This document shows positions 17,819 to 26,110 of a stretch of 64,000 bases of DNA, in pieces; within the stretch, counting starts at the first letter, position 1; every line of letters begins with the position of its first letter. Origin of the DNA: an uncultured Bulleidia sp. (GTDB taxonomy: Bacteria; Bacillota_I; Bacilli_A; Erysipelotrichales; Erysipelotrichaceae); NCBI GenBank assembly GCA_947087645.1, contig CAMUDN010000002.1:134164-198163 (forward strand). Reading direction: 5' to 3'. Position numbers and translations under genes: made by a program. The notes beneath the pieces were generated by a model. The model saw nothing but the letters and a program-made list of their open reading frames with translations, did not search any database and was not told where the DNA came from.

Positions 17819-18744
17819 TTCCGGTATGGATTGATACTGATACAGGTGTTGATGATGCAGTAGCTTTATTATGTGCTTTGCAATTAGAAAATATTTTCAT
17901 AAAAGGTATTTCAGCAGTAGCTGGTAATGTTGGTCATGATCGGACTTTTGTTAATGCTCGAAATGTTTGTTCTTTAGCTAAAAGAGAAGATATTAAAGTA
18001 TATCCAGGAGCTATTAAACCGTTGATAGTGGATTTACAAGATGCATCATATGTTCATTATGCAGATGGCCTTGGCGGAGCTATTATTCCTGCTTCAAAAG
18101 CTAAAATAGAAACAAAAAAAGCATGGGATGCTATTTATGAAGCGGCATTAGAAGCAAAAGGAGAATTGGAAATTGTTGCCATTGGACCATTAACAAATAT
18201 TGCTATTTGCCTATATAAATATCCTGACTTAGTTAAGTATGTAAAAAGAATTTTAATCATGGGTGGAGCAATATCAGGTGGTAATTGTACAGCTTGTTCA
18301 GAATTTAATATTCATGTTGATCCTCATGCTGCTGAAACAGTTTTTAAATGTGGTATTCCTATTGTTATGTTTGGTTTAGATGTAACAATGAAAGCTTTCT
18401 TAGAAGTAGAAGAAGTTTATGAAATGGCTAAAAATGGAACAAATATTAGTAAGTTTTATTTATCATCAACTAAATCAAATATAGATGTATATGCTAAAAA
18501 TTATCGACCTATGCTTTGCTTACATGATGTATGCCCTGTTATTTATTTAAAATATCCAAAGATCTTTAGTGGCCAAATGGCGGGTGTATATGTTGAAACT
18601 CAGTCAGCTATTAGTTTTGGTAAAACAGTCAGTGATTTATGGAGTGATACAAAATTTAAAGATCGACATACATTAGTTATGTTAGATGTTCAAAGAGAGT
18701 TATTTAGAGATATAGTTGCGAATTTATTAATGAAGTATAAATAA
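17806..18744 (+). CDS. Inosine/uridine-preferring nucleoside hydrolase 2, 312 aa
   Basis: Second IUNH-family enzyme, clearly paralogous to the one before it but divergent. The calcium cluster reads DTDTGVDDA at residues 9-17. AIGPLTNIA, LIMGGAISGGNCTACSEFNI and LHDVCPV follow in the same order as in hydrolase 1. The two differ most around the HxAE/EFNI pocket region and after residue 190, so different base preference is likely, for instance purine versus pyrimidine. That is inference. The start lies inside the end of hydrolase 1 (13-base overlap in another frame). Terminator follows directly. Confidence 0.92.
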   Translation: MQDLIPVWIDTDTGVDDAVALLCALQLENIFIKGISAVAGNVGHDRTFVNARNVCSLAKREDIKVYPGAIKPLIVDLQDASYVHYADGLGGAIIPASKAKIETKKAWDAIYEAALEAKGELEIVAIGPLTNIAICLYKYPDLVKYVKRILIMGGAISGGNCTACSEFNIHVDPHAAETVFKCGIPIVMFGLDVTMKAFLEVEEVYEMAKNGTNISKFYLSSTKSNIDVYAKNYRPMLCLHDVCPVIYLKYPKIFSGQMAGVYVETQSAISFGKTVSDLWSDTKFKDRHTLVMLDVQRELFRDIVANLLMKYK

Positions 18745-18806
18745 AAAATAACAATCCGGGGATAAGATTGTTATTTTGACTTTTAGAAATATAAATATTT
18801 CTAAAA
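18745..18806 (+). terminator. Tandem terminators ending the nucleoside operon
   Basis: AAAATAACAATC and GATTGTTATTTT form a 12-bp stem at 18745-18777. Immediately after, TTTTAGAAATA and TATTTCTAAAA form a second, 11-bp stem at 18781-18806, followed by TTTTATTC. Confidence 0.8.
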
Positions 18807-19077
18807 TTTTATTCATATGATTATGAAAAGGAGAGGTGTCAGTAATTCAACTGACGTGGTAATTGTAATCATTAATTATGGGAAAAATATGGGTAATATC
18901 TGAATTTTTTCTGAAGTTTAAAAAGAAAAAGAAAATTAGCCTTTTAGCTAATTTTCTTTTATAATGGGAGAGAATGAAGAGTCAGTTTTATCTTTAACTG
19001 ACTCTTATAATATACTTATTTATTGTGTGTATTGAATGAAGTTTAGGTGAAGTTTAGGTGAATTTCAAGGAGAAAAT
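18807..19077 (+). other. Hairpin-rich intergenic region before the fructokinase gene
   Basis: No convincing gene. It holds a small hairpin (GTCAGT/ACTGAC, 18839-18856), a terminator-like hairpin at 18928-18962 (GAAAATTAGC/GCTAATTTTC followed by TTTT), an 11-bp hairpin at 18977-19006 (AAGAGTCAGTT/AACTGACTCTT), and two tandem 11-base repeats GAAGTTTAGGT at 19038-19048 and 19049-19059 just before the next ribosome binding site. The stretch 18820-18962 could encode a short RNA; the tandem repeat could be an operator. Confidence 0.5.
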
Positions 19078-20022
19078 ATGATTTATTGCATTGGTGAGTG
19101 TTTAATTGATTTCATTGCCCAAGATTGTAAGTCAAATTTGGGAGAAGTAAATTCATTTTTAAAAAGAGCTGGGGGAGCACCTGCAAATGTAGCAGTAGCA
19201 GCTAGTAAGTTAGGGGCATCATCAGCATTTATTGGACAGATAGGGAAAGATAGTTTTGGCTATTTTTTAAAAAGAGAACTAGAATATTACGGTGTTAATA
19301 CACAATATACATTTTTAACTGATAAAGCAAAGACAGCATTAGCATTTGTTAGCTTAGATGATAAAGCAGAAAGAGATTTTTGTTTTTATCGTCAACAAAG
19401 TGCTGATTTATTATTGTCTATAAAACAAGTTGAAAAATTACAATTTAAGGTAAATGATTTTTTAATATTTGGTTCAGTTGGTTTAGTTCCATCAGCATTA
19501 AAAGAAACGACAACATATCTTTTACAAAAAGCTAAAAAGATGGGAGCTAAAGTAATATTTGATCCTAATTTAAGATTTAATTTATGGTCTTCAAAAGAAG
19601 AATGTTTGCAAACAGTAAGAGCATATCTTGGTTATGCTGATTATCTTAAATTAACAGAAGATGAAGCAGAATTAATTAGTGATAAGAAAAATGATAAAGA
19701 ATATTTTTTATCCAAAGGAATAGAGGCAATTTTTTTAACACTTGGGGAAAAAGGAGCTAAATATATCAGTCGTAAGCAAGAGATATATGTACCAAGTAAA
19801 AAAGTTAATTGTGTTGATACAACTGGTGCAGGCGATAGTTTTGTCGGTAGTTTAGCAATGCAGTTGCAGAATAAAAAATTGGCAAAATGGGATAAAAAGG
19901 AATTATTATCATTCTGTAATCAATGTGCTGGTTTAACTGTAACTGTTAAAGGATCAATGCAAGCAAGTCCTTATTTGAAAGATGTAAATTATTTAAAAGG
20001 AGCTGAAAATGAAAGTACATGA
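19078..20022 (+). CDS. Fructokinase-like PfkB sugar kinase, 314 aa
   Basis: Carbohydrate kinase of the fructokinase (ScrK) branch of the PfkB family. It begins with CIGECLIDFIA, then AGGAPANVAVAASKLG (substrate binding) near residue 31, and ends with DTTGAGDSFVG carrying the catalytic Asp. The GGAPANVA form is typical of fructokinases, unlike the GGKG-N form of the ribokinase-like gene at 9.1 kb. Ribosome binding site AAGGAGA. Overlaps the MerR-type regulator gene by 14 bases, so the regulator may control this kinase. No sugar transporter gene is adjacent, so the substrate is uncertain. Confidence 0.85.
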   Translation: MIYCIGECLIDFIAQDCKSNLGEVNSFLKRAGGAPANVAVAASKLGASSAFIGQIGKDSFGYFLKRELEYYGVNTQYTFLTDKAKTALAFVSLDDKAERDFCFYRQQSADLLLSIKQVEKLQFKVNDFLIFGSVGLVPSALKETTTYLLQKAKKMGAKVIFDPNLRFNLWSSKEECLQTVRAYLGYADYLKLTEDEAELISDKKNDKEYFLSKGIEAIFLTLGEKGAKYISRKQEIYVPSKKVNCVDTTGAGDSFVGSLAMQLQNKKLAKWDKKELLSFCNQCAGLTVTVKGSMQASPYLKDVNYLKGAENEST

Positions 20023-20809
20023 ATTTGCTAAGAGAATTGGTTTACCTAATTCAACAATTCGTTTTTATGATCGGGAAAATATTACTGCAAGTGGCCGTAA
20101 TAAAAGTAATAATTATCGTGATTATCAAAATTTAGATGCACTTGTTATTTATAGTGCTCAATCTTTACGAGGCTTTAATTTTAGCATGGAAGATACTAAA
20201 AAATTACTAAACTCAGATGTGCTAGAATATAGTCAATTAATGAAACAAAAAGAAGCAGAGTTAGAACTTGATATTTTACGTTCTAAACAAAGATTAAAGC
20301 GTTTAAAAGAGATGACATCATGTATGGATGTTGTTGAAAAAATTCCCAATCAAGTTTTTGAATATGATTTAGGAGAACATTATATCATTAAAAGTTTTGG
20401 GGATGATATAAAACAAAATTTAAATGCTGTGCAGAAAAAAACGATTGCTGATCTCAGTGAAGCTTTACCATTTAGTTATGTTGCTTTACATATTAAGAAA
20501 GAAAATATTTTAGCTCAAAGTAAATTTATTGCAGTTCAAATTGGCTTAGGTATTTTAGAAAGAAAACGTAAAGAAATAGATTTGCAAATTGATAAATCAA
20601 TTGAATGTATTGGCTCAAAGCGAGTATTAGCCTTATATGCTAAAGTTAAAAATCCTTTTCTTATTGAACGTAAAATAATTCAACCTATTTTAGAGCGTTT
20701 AGAAGAAAGTAATAAAGATATCAAAGATTTTTATGGTAAATTACATATTTCTTATACAGAAAAAGGTGAAAAATTTTATGGTATTATGATTGGCTGTGCA
20801 ATGGAATAA
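20009..20809 (+). CDS. MerR-family transcriptional regulator, 266 aa
   Basis: The N-terminal winged HTH of MerR type (MKVHEFAKRIGLPNSTIRFYD, residues 1-21, with the usual VGxxxxTIRxY pattern) is followed by a coiled-coil dimer helix near residues 75-105. The C-terminal ~150 residues resemble a GyrI-like effector-binding fold, as in the BmrR group. There are no clustered metal-binding cysteines, so a small-molecule effector is more likely than a metal. Translationally overlapped with the fructokinase gene. Its target may be the tandem 11-base repeat at 19038-19059. Confidence 0.85.
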   Translation: MKVHEFAKRIGLPNSTIRFYDRENITASGRNKSNNYRDYQNLDALVIYSAQSLRGFNFSMEDTKKLLNSDVLEYSQLMKQKEAELELDILRSKQRLKRLKEMTSCMDVVEKIPNQVFEYDLGEHYIIKSFGDDIKQNLNAVQKKTIADLSEALPFSYVALHIKKENILAQSKFIAVQIGLGILERKRKEIDLQIDKSIECIGSKRVLALYAKVKNPFLIERKIIQPILERLEESNKDIKDFYGKLHISYTEKGEKFYGIMIGCAME

Positions 20810-20842
20810 AATGTTACAATGAAATAAATTAAGGGAGGTTTT

Positions 20843-21088
20843 ATGTTACTAAAAGTTATTCGTGAAAAAGAAATTGCTTATTATAATTGTCAACAAATAA
20901 AAGAAATTATTATTTCTCATTTATATGAAGATGATGGTCGTTATGATGTTGGTTTAGATATGTATAATGGTATTGAACCAATTCGTGTTTTTGCTAGTCA
21001 AGAAGATGCAGAAGCATTTGTTGCTCGCTTAGCTGATAGTTTAGCTAAATTAGATAATGGTTCAGTTATTGATTGTCAAAAGATTTAA
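20843..21088 (+). CDS. Hypothetical protein, 81 aa
   Basis: I do not recognise this small acidic protein. It has no signal or membrane segment. The pattern is helix-strand-helix, with a conserved-looking C-terminal helix (QEDAEAFVARLADSLAKL). It has a very good ribosome binding site (AAGGGAGG) seven bases before the Met and codon use like its neighbours, so it is likely expressed. It lies 33 bases after the MerR gene and is followed by a strong terminator that includes its stop codon. Confidence 0.75.
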   Translation: MLLKVIREKEIAYYNCQQIKEIIISHLYEDDGRYDVGLDMYNGIEPIRVFASQEDAEAFVARLADSLAKLDNGSVIDCQKI

Positions 21089-21129
21089 AGATAAAAAGAT
21101 TCTAAGTGATTTAGAATCTTTTTATCTTT
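21087..21129. terminator. Bidirectional terminator with a 19-bp perfect stem
   Basis: AAAGATAAAAAGATTCTAA pairs perfectly with TTAGAATCTTTTTATCTTT across a five-base loop. It serves the 81-aa gene on the plus strand and the phosphodiesterase gene on the minus strand; both stop codons lie in or beside the stem. Confidence 0.85.
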
Positions 21130-21679
21130 AATGTAAAGCACAGGCAATAATATATGGTTGATGATCTGTTGTATATGTTTGAAAAAAGTTCTCAGTTAAT
21201 ATAGCGTATGAAGGTAAATGTCCTTGTTTTGGTAAAGAAATACTACCTGGATTTAAGAAATAAATACCTTCTTTTTTATTTGCAGTAGGGATATGTGTAT
21301 GTCCTGAAAGAAATAAATCACCCGCTTTTAGAAAAGATTGTATTTCTGGTTTATATAAATGACCATGACTTAAGAAAGCACGATGTTTGCCTATTTGAAA
21401 AAAAGAATAATCGGATAAAATAGGAAATGCTAATAACATTTGGTCAACTTCAGAATCACAATTACCACGAATAGCAATAATATCTTGCTTATATTCATTT
21501 AATAATAAAGATACTTCTTTTGGATTATAATCTTTTGGTAAAGGATTACGTGGTCCATGGTAAAGAATATCACCTAATAATAAGACACCATCAACATGGT
21601 GAATATTTAAAGCTTCAACAAATATTTTGGTAGCATATAATGAGCCATGAATATCTGATATGACTAAGTATTTTTTCAT
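21128..21679 (-). CDS. yfcE: YfcE/MJ0936-type metallophosphodiesterase, 183 aa
   Basis: Small calcineurin-like phosphodiesterase with two metal ions. The motifs are in order: SDIHGS near residue 8, GDILYHGPRN, RGNCDSE, SHGH and SGHTHIP. That set is typical of the YfcE family, which is active on phosphodiesters in vitro with an unsettled cellular substrate. I start at 21679 because AGAGAGGAAAAT precedes that Met; the frame stays open 21 codons upstream into the divergent coaBC promoter region but without support. Divergent from coaBC, with only about 50 bases between starts. Confidence 0.88.
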   Translation of the reverse strand: MKKYLVISDIHGSLYATKIFVEALNIHHVDGVLLLGDILYHGPRNPLPKDYNPKEVSLLLNEYKQDIIAIRGNCDSEVDQMLLAFPILSDYSFFQIGKHRAFLSHGHLYKPEIQSFLKAGDLFLSGHTHIPTANKKEGIYFLNPGSISLPKQGHLPSYAILTENFFQTYTTDHQPYIIACALH

Positions 21680-21727
21680 ATTTTCCTCTCTTTCTAGCGT
21701 GTTATAATGTTCAATAGTGAGGTTTTT

Positions 21728-22915
21728 ATGGCAAATAAACATATTGTAATTGGGGTAACAGCAGGCATAGCTGCATATAAAGTAGCTTCTCTTATATCTT
21801 ATTTAAGCAAAGTAGGTCATGAAGTGCAAGTGATTATGACTCAAAAAGCTTGTGCATTTATAACTCCCCTAACTTTACAAACATTATCAAAGAGAAAAGT
21901 ATATGTTGATATGTTTGCTAGTAATGAAAATTATGACGTTAAACATATTGAAATAGCTAAATGGGCAGATTTATTTGTAGTTGCTCCAGCTAGTGCTAAT
22001 ACGATAGCTAAATTAGCTAATGGTTTAGCTGATGATATGTTAAGTACGTCTTTTTTAGCGACTAATTGTCCTAAATTGATTGTTCCATCGATGAATACTA
22101 ATATGTTAGAAAATAGAATAACACAAGATAATATAAATAAATTACGTCATTATGGTATCAAGGTTATGGAAGCAGATAGTGGTCTTTTAGCTTGTGGTGA
22201 TATTGGTAAAGGTAAATTTCCACTGGTTGAGAAAATTGTCGATGAGATTGATCAACTATTAGTAACTAAAAAGGATCTTATGGGTAAAAAAGTTTTAATT
22301 AGTGCTGGTCCAAGTCAAGAATCTTTAGATCCTGTTCGCTATTTAACTAATCATTCATCTGGTAAAATGGGTTATGCTCTAGCTAAAGAAGCATATAATC
22401 GAGGAGCTGATGTTATTTTAGTTAGTGGACCGACGCATTTACGTCAACCTTATGGTATCAATTTTTGTTCTGTTACAAGTGCTTCGGCAATGGCAAGTGA
22501 ATTATTGAGCTATTATCCAGATGCTGATTATACAATTATGGCTGCCGCTATAGCTGATTATACACCTAAAAATAAAGCACAAAATAAAATAAAGAAAAAG
22601 GAAATGGATTATGCATTAATGCTTACTAGAACAACTGATGTTTTAGCAACCATGGGAAAGCTTAAAAAACATGGTCAAATATTAGTTGGTTTTGCGATGG
22701 AAACGGAAAATTTAATACATAATGCTAAAAGTAAGTTAATTAGTAAAAATTGTGATTATTTAATAGCTAATTCGCTTTGTGAAAAAGGATCAGGCTTTAA
22801 GGCTGATACGAATCATGCTTATTTGATCACAAAAGATAAAGAGTTAGATTTTGGTTTATTAACGAAGAAAGAATTAGCTAAAAAAATTATTGATCAGATA
22901 ATTAAAGGGGAATGA
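21728..22915 (+). CDS. coaBC: Bifunctional phosphopantothenoylcysteine decarboxylase/synthetase, 395 aa
   Basis: Coenzyme A synthesis: CoaB joins 4'-phosphopantothenate and cysteine, and CoaC decarboxylates the product. The N-terminal FMN-dependent CoaC half shows GVTAGIAAYK, the PASANTIAKLANGLADDM block and the PSMNTNML motif. The C-terminal CoaB half begins near residue 185 with ISAGPSQE and the NHSSGKMGYALA motif. Start taken at 21728 (AGTGAGG upstream); an in-frame Met at 21707 lies within promoter-like sequence, including a TTATAAT box. Followed four bases later by coaX, so two CoA-pathway genes are together. Confidence 0.95.
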   Translation: MANKHIVIGVTAGIAAYKVASLISYLSKVGHEVQVIMTQKACAFITPLTLQTLSKRKVYVDMFASNENYDVKHIEIAKWADLFVVAPASANTIAKLANGLADDMLSTSFLATNCPKLIVPSMNTNMLENRITQDNINKLRHYGIKVMEADSGLLACGDIGKGKFPLVEKIVDEIDQLLVTKKDLMGKKVLISAGPSQESLDPVRYLTNHSSGKMGYALAKEAYNRGADVILVSGPTHLRQPYGINFCSVTSASAMASELLSYYPDADYTIMAAAIADYTPKNKAQNKIKKKEMDYALMLTRTTDVLATMGKLKKHGQILVGFAMETENLIHNAKSKLISKNCDYLIANSLCEKGSGFKADTNHAYLITKDKELDFGLLTKKELAKKIIDQIIKGE

Positions 22916-22919
22916 TAAG

Positions 22920-23705
22920 ATGCTTTTATGTGTTGATGTTGGTAATACAAATATTGCCATAGCTTTAATGGAAAAAGAAAAGATCATTGAACGTTTTCGT
23001 TTGATGAGTAAAAGTCCACGGACATCAGATGAATTTGGTTTTTATTTATTAAATATGATGGATAAAGCACATATTAAAATAGAATGTTTACAAGGTGTTA
23101 TTTTATCATCAGTTGTACCAGATTTAAATTATACTTTAACATCAGCTTTTAAGAAGTATCTTAATTGTAATACATTGATGGTTGATCATACTTTAAAATT
23201 AGGCTTTAATTTATCGACACCATATGCTGATCAAGTAGGAGCTGATCGGATCGTTAATTGTACATATATTCATCATTATTATCCATCAGGAGGTATTGTT
23301 ATTGATTTTGGTACAGCTACAACATATGACTATGTTGATGCTAAAGGTGATTTTAAATATGTTATTATTCAACCAGGTTTAGGTATTTCTGCTAGTGCAT
23401 TAACAAAACAAACAGCTAAATTACCGGAAATTGAAATAAAAAAACCTGCTTCTATTTTAGGTATTAGTACAGTTACGGGCATGCAAGCAGGTCTTGTATA
23501 TGGTTATTTAGGTGCAGTTAAAGAAATTATTCAAACGATGAAAAAAGAATTAAATGATCAAAATGCTTATGTTATAGCAACAGGTGGATTAGGTAAAGTG
23601 ATTAGTAGTGAATTAAGTGAAATTAATGCCTATGATCCTGATCTAGCATATCGAGGTATGCAACTTATATTTGAAATGAATAAACATAATTATATTAAAA
23701 GCTAA
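22920..23705 (+). CDS. coaX: Type III pantothenate kinase, 261 aa
   Basis: First step of CoA synthesis: ATP-dependent phosphorylation of pantothenate. ASKHA fold with CVDVGNTNIAIAL (phosphate 1) at the N-terminus, the GADRIVNC motif (GxDR) in the middle, DFGTATTYD near residue 125, and ATGGLGKVI near the end. Type III kinases are not feedback-inhibited by CoA and use a monovalent cation. It is four bases from coaBC and converges with the symporter gene, sharing four bases at the stop codons. Confidence 0.95.
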   Translation: MLLCVDVGNTNIAIALMEKEKIIERFRLMSKSPRTSDEFGFYLLNMMDKAHIKIECLQGVILSSVVPDLNYTLTSAFKKYLNCNTLMVDHTLKLGFNLSTPYADQVGADRIVNCTYIHHYYPSGGIVIDFGTATTYDYVDAKGDFKYVIIQPGLGISASALTKQTAKLPEIEIKKPASILGISTVTGMQAGLVYGYLGAVKEIIQTMKKELNDQNAYVIATGGLGKVISSELSEINAYDPDLAYRGMQLIFEMNKHNYIKS

Positions 23706-25087
23706 TTTTGTTTATTATATACAGTTACTAAGTATTTAACCTTTTTAGCGAGTAAGAGTAGAGCAATTAAATTAGGTATGACCATTAAGCCATTAAAAGT
23801 ATCAGATATACCCCAAACAATATCTAAATCAACAATAGCACCAATTAAAGACATTAAAGCATAAATACAATAAAATGGTTTAATCCATTTGGTATTAAAA
23901 AGATACTCAATACATCTAGCACCATATAAACCCCAACCAAGAATAGTTGAAAAAGCAAAGCAGCACATTGAAATAGCAGTAAAAATAGATACCCAATTAC
24001 CATATGTTGCTGTAAAACCACTAATTGTTAAACCAGCACCGGCAACTTGTCCATAAGGAATATTTATATTGCTGCATAAAATAACAAAAGCAGTTAAAGT
24101 ACAAATAACAATAGTATCTGTAAAAACTTCAAAGATACCAAAAAAACCTTGATGAATTGGTTTTTTTGTATCAGCACTTGCATGTGCAATTGAACCTGTT
24201 CCAAGACCTGCTTCATTGGAGAAAACGCCTCGTGAAATACCATTTTTCATACTGATAAAGAAAGATCCAATTGCACCTCCAGTTATTGCTTGGGGTTGAA
24301 AAGCACCTTTAATAATGGCATAAAAAATATGTGGAACATGTTTAAAATTGATAAGAATGACACCAATTGATAAAATGATATATAAGATTGCCATAAAAGG
24401 AACTAATTTTTCTGTTACTTTACCTAAGCGTTTAATTCCGCCAAGAACGATAATAGCTACAGATAACATAATTAGTATACCAATAATCCATTTAATATAT
24501 GAGACAGATTCTTGATTAATTAATTGGTAATTTAAAAGAACTTTACTAATTGCTACTGAAATTGTATTTACTTGGGTAGCATTACCAGTCCCAAATACAG
24601 CAAAAATACCAAATAAAGAATATAAAATGGCTAAGAAATGCCATTTTTTTGAAAGACCATTTTTAATGTAATACATTGGTCCACCAATTTGTTCACCAAG
24701 GTTATTTTTTTCATTGTAATATACTGCTAAAGTAACTTCTGCAAATTTAGTACACATACCAAGAAAAGCCGAACACCACATCCAAAAGACAGCTCCTGGT
24801 CCACCTAGTGCAATGGCACCAGCAACACCAGCAATATTACCAGTACCAACAGTTGCCGCTAGAGCTGTACATACGGCTTGAAAAGGAGATAATGTACCAT
24901 CTTTAGCATCTTTTTTATGAAATATTTTACCAACTGTAACAGCTATTGCTAGCTTAAATTTAGTTAATTGAATAAATGAAGTTTTAAAAGTTAGAAAAAG
25001 ACCAACACCTAAAATACAAATAAGAGCAGGTATTCCCCAAATAAATTGATTAATTAGTTGTGTGATTTTAAAAACTGTTGCAATCAT
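23702..25087 (-). CDS. Sodium/alanine symporter family protein (AGCS), 461 aa
   Basis: Sodium-coupled amino acid importer with about ten or eleven membrane helices. Family motifs: GTGNIAGVAGAIALGGPGAVFW (about residues 81-102), GGPMYYIKNGL, and SNEAGLGTGSIAHASADT (about residues 290-307). The AGCS set transports alanine, glycine or sometimes glutamine; which one cannot be told here. Monocistronic; the start is followed by a divergent promoter region with the YitT gene. Confidence 0.93.
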   Translation of the reverse strand: MIATVFKITQLINQFIWGIPALICILGVGLFLTFKTSFIQLTKFKLAIAVTVGKIFHKKDAKDGTLSPFQAVCTALAATVGTGNIAGVAGAIALGGPGAVFWMWCSAFLGMCTKFAEVTLAVYYNEKNNLGEQIGGPMYYIKNGLSKKWHFLAILYSLFGIFAVFGTGNATQVNTISVAISKVLLNYQLINQESVSYIKWIIGILIMLSVAIIVLGGIKRLGKVTEKLVPFMAILYIILSIGVILINFKHVPHIFYAIIKGAFQPQAITGGAIGSFFISMKNGISRGVFSNEAGLGTGSIAHASADTKKPIHQGFFGIFEVFTDTIVICTLTAFVILCSNINIPYGQVAGAGLTISGFTATYGNWVSIFTAISMCCFAFSTILGWGLYGARCIEYLFNTKWIKPFYCIYALMSLIGAIVDLDIVWGISDTFNGLMVIPNLIALLLLAKKVKYLVTVYNKQN

Positions 25088-25195
25088 ATGTACCTCTTAT
25101 TTTTAAAAGTAATGTGTTTATTTTACTATAGATAAAAAATAAAAAAAAGATTGATTATCTTTTTCACAATACTATCATATAAATGGGAGATAGTG

Positions 25196-26074
25196 ATGGA
25201 TAGTATTAAATATTTTAAAAAAAATAAAATGATCATACAAAACTATAGTTTTATTATTTTAGGATCATGTTTATATGCTTTATCAATAAATTATTTTTTA
25301 GTTCCTTTACATTTATATTCAGGTGGTATTCCAGGGACAGCCCAAATGTTAAGGAGTTTATTTTTTAGTAATGTAACAAATATCGATTTAGCTGGCTATT
25401 TTAATTTAATTTTTAATTTACCACTCTTCTTATTAGCATATAAAACAATGAAGAAAAGAATGATTATCGGGACATTGCTTTCCGTTTTTTTACAAACGAT
25501 CTTATTTAGTTATGTTATTGCTCCTAAAATACCTATTTTAGATGATAAATTTAGTTGTTTATTATTATCTGGTATACTAGGTGGTATGGGTTGTGGATTG
25601 ATTCTTAGTAATGGAGCAAGTGCTGGTGGTTTAGATTTATTAGGTCTTTATTTTACTAGTAAATATAAAAATAGTTCAGTTGGTCGTTTTAATGCTGCTT
25701 ATAATGTTATTTTATATTCAATGATGGCTTTACTTTTTAATGTATCAACAGCTATTTATTCAATTTTTTATATTATTATTTTTGCATTTGCTATTGACCG
25801 TTTTCATTTACAAAATATTGAAATGCAATTAATGATTTTTACTCATCAATCAGAAATAAAACAAATGATTATGCATAAGTATAAAAGGGGAGTTACTTAT
25901 TGGCATGGTATGGGAGCGTATACGAATAATGAAACAGAAGTTTTGGTAACTATTGTTGCTAAAAGTGAAGTGGCAGAAATTAAGCATATGATTCAAGAAT
26001 TTGATAAGCAGGCTTTTATTATTACAAGTGAAATTAGTGATATTAGAGGTGGCTATCAAAAAAGGTTAATATAA
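25196..26074 (+). CDS. YitT-family membrane protein (DUF161/DUF2179), 292 aa
   Basis: Integral membrane protein of the YitT family, function unknown. Five or six membrane segments occupy the first ~200 residues, with the family's GGIPGTAQM near residue 45 and the glycine-rich GGMGCGLILSNGASAGGLD. The C-terminal ~80 residues form the soluble DUF2179 domain. I choose the Met at 25196 because GGGAGATAGTG precedes it; the frame is open to 25151 but without a ribosome binding site. It stands alone between a symporter and a peptidase, so context gives no further clue. Confidence 0.88.
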   Translation: MDSIKYFKKNKMIIQNYSFIILGSCLYALSINYFLVPLHLYSGGIPGTAQMLRSLFFSNVTNIDLAGYFNLIFNLPLFLLAYKTMKKRMIIGTLLSVFLQTILFSYVIAPKIPILDDKFSCLLLSGILGGMGCGLILSNGASAGGLDLLGLYFTSKYKNSSVGRFNAAYNVILYSMMALLFNVSTAIYSIFYIIIFAFAIDRFHLQNIEMQLMIFTHQSEIKQMIMHKYKRGVTYWHGMGAYTNNETEVLVTIVAKSEVAEIKHMIQEFDKQAFIITSEISDIRGGYQKRLI

Positions 26075-26110
26075 AAATAAGTATATCAATATTGATATAC
26101 TTATTTTTTT
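26074..26110. terminator. Bidirectional terminator between yitT-like and C69 peptidase genes
   Basis: Perfect palindrome AATAAGTATATCAA/TTGATATACTTATT with flanking A- and T-runs. Both convergent genes end within a few bases of it. Confidence 0.85.
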
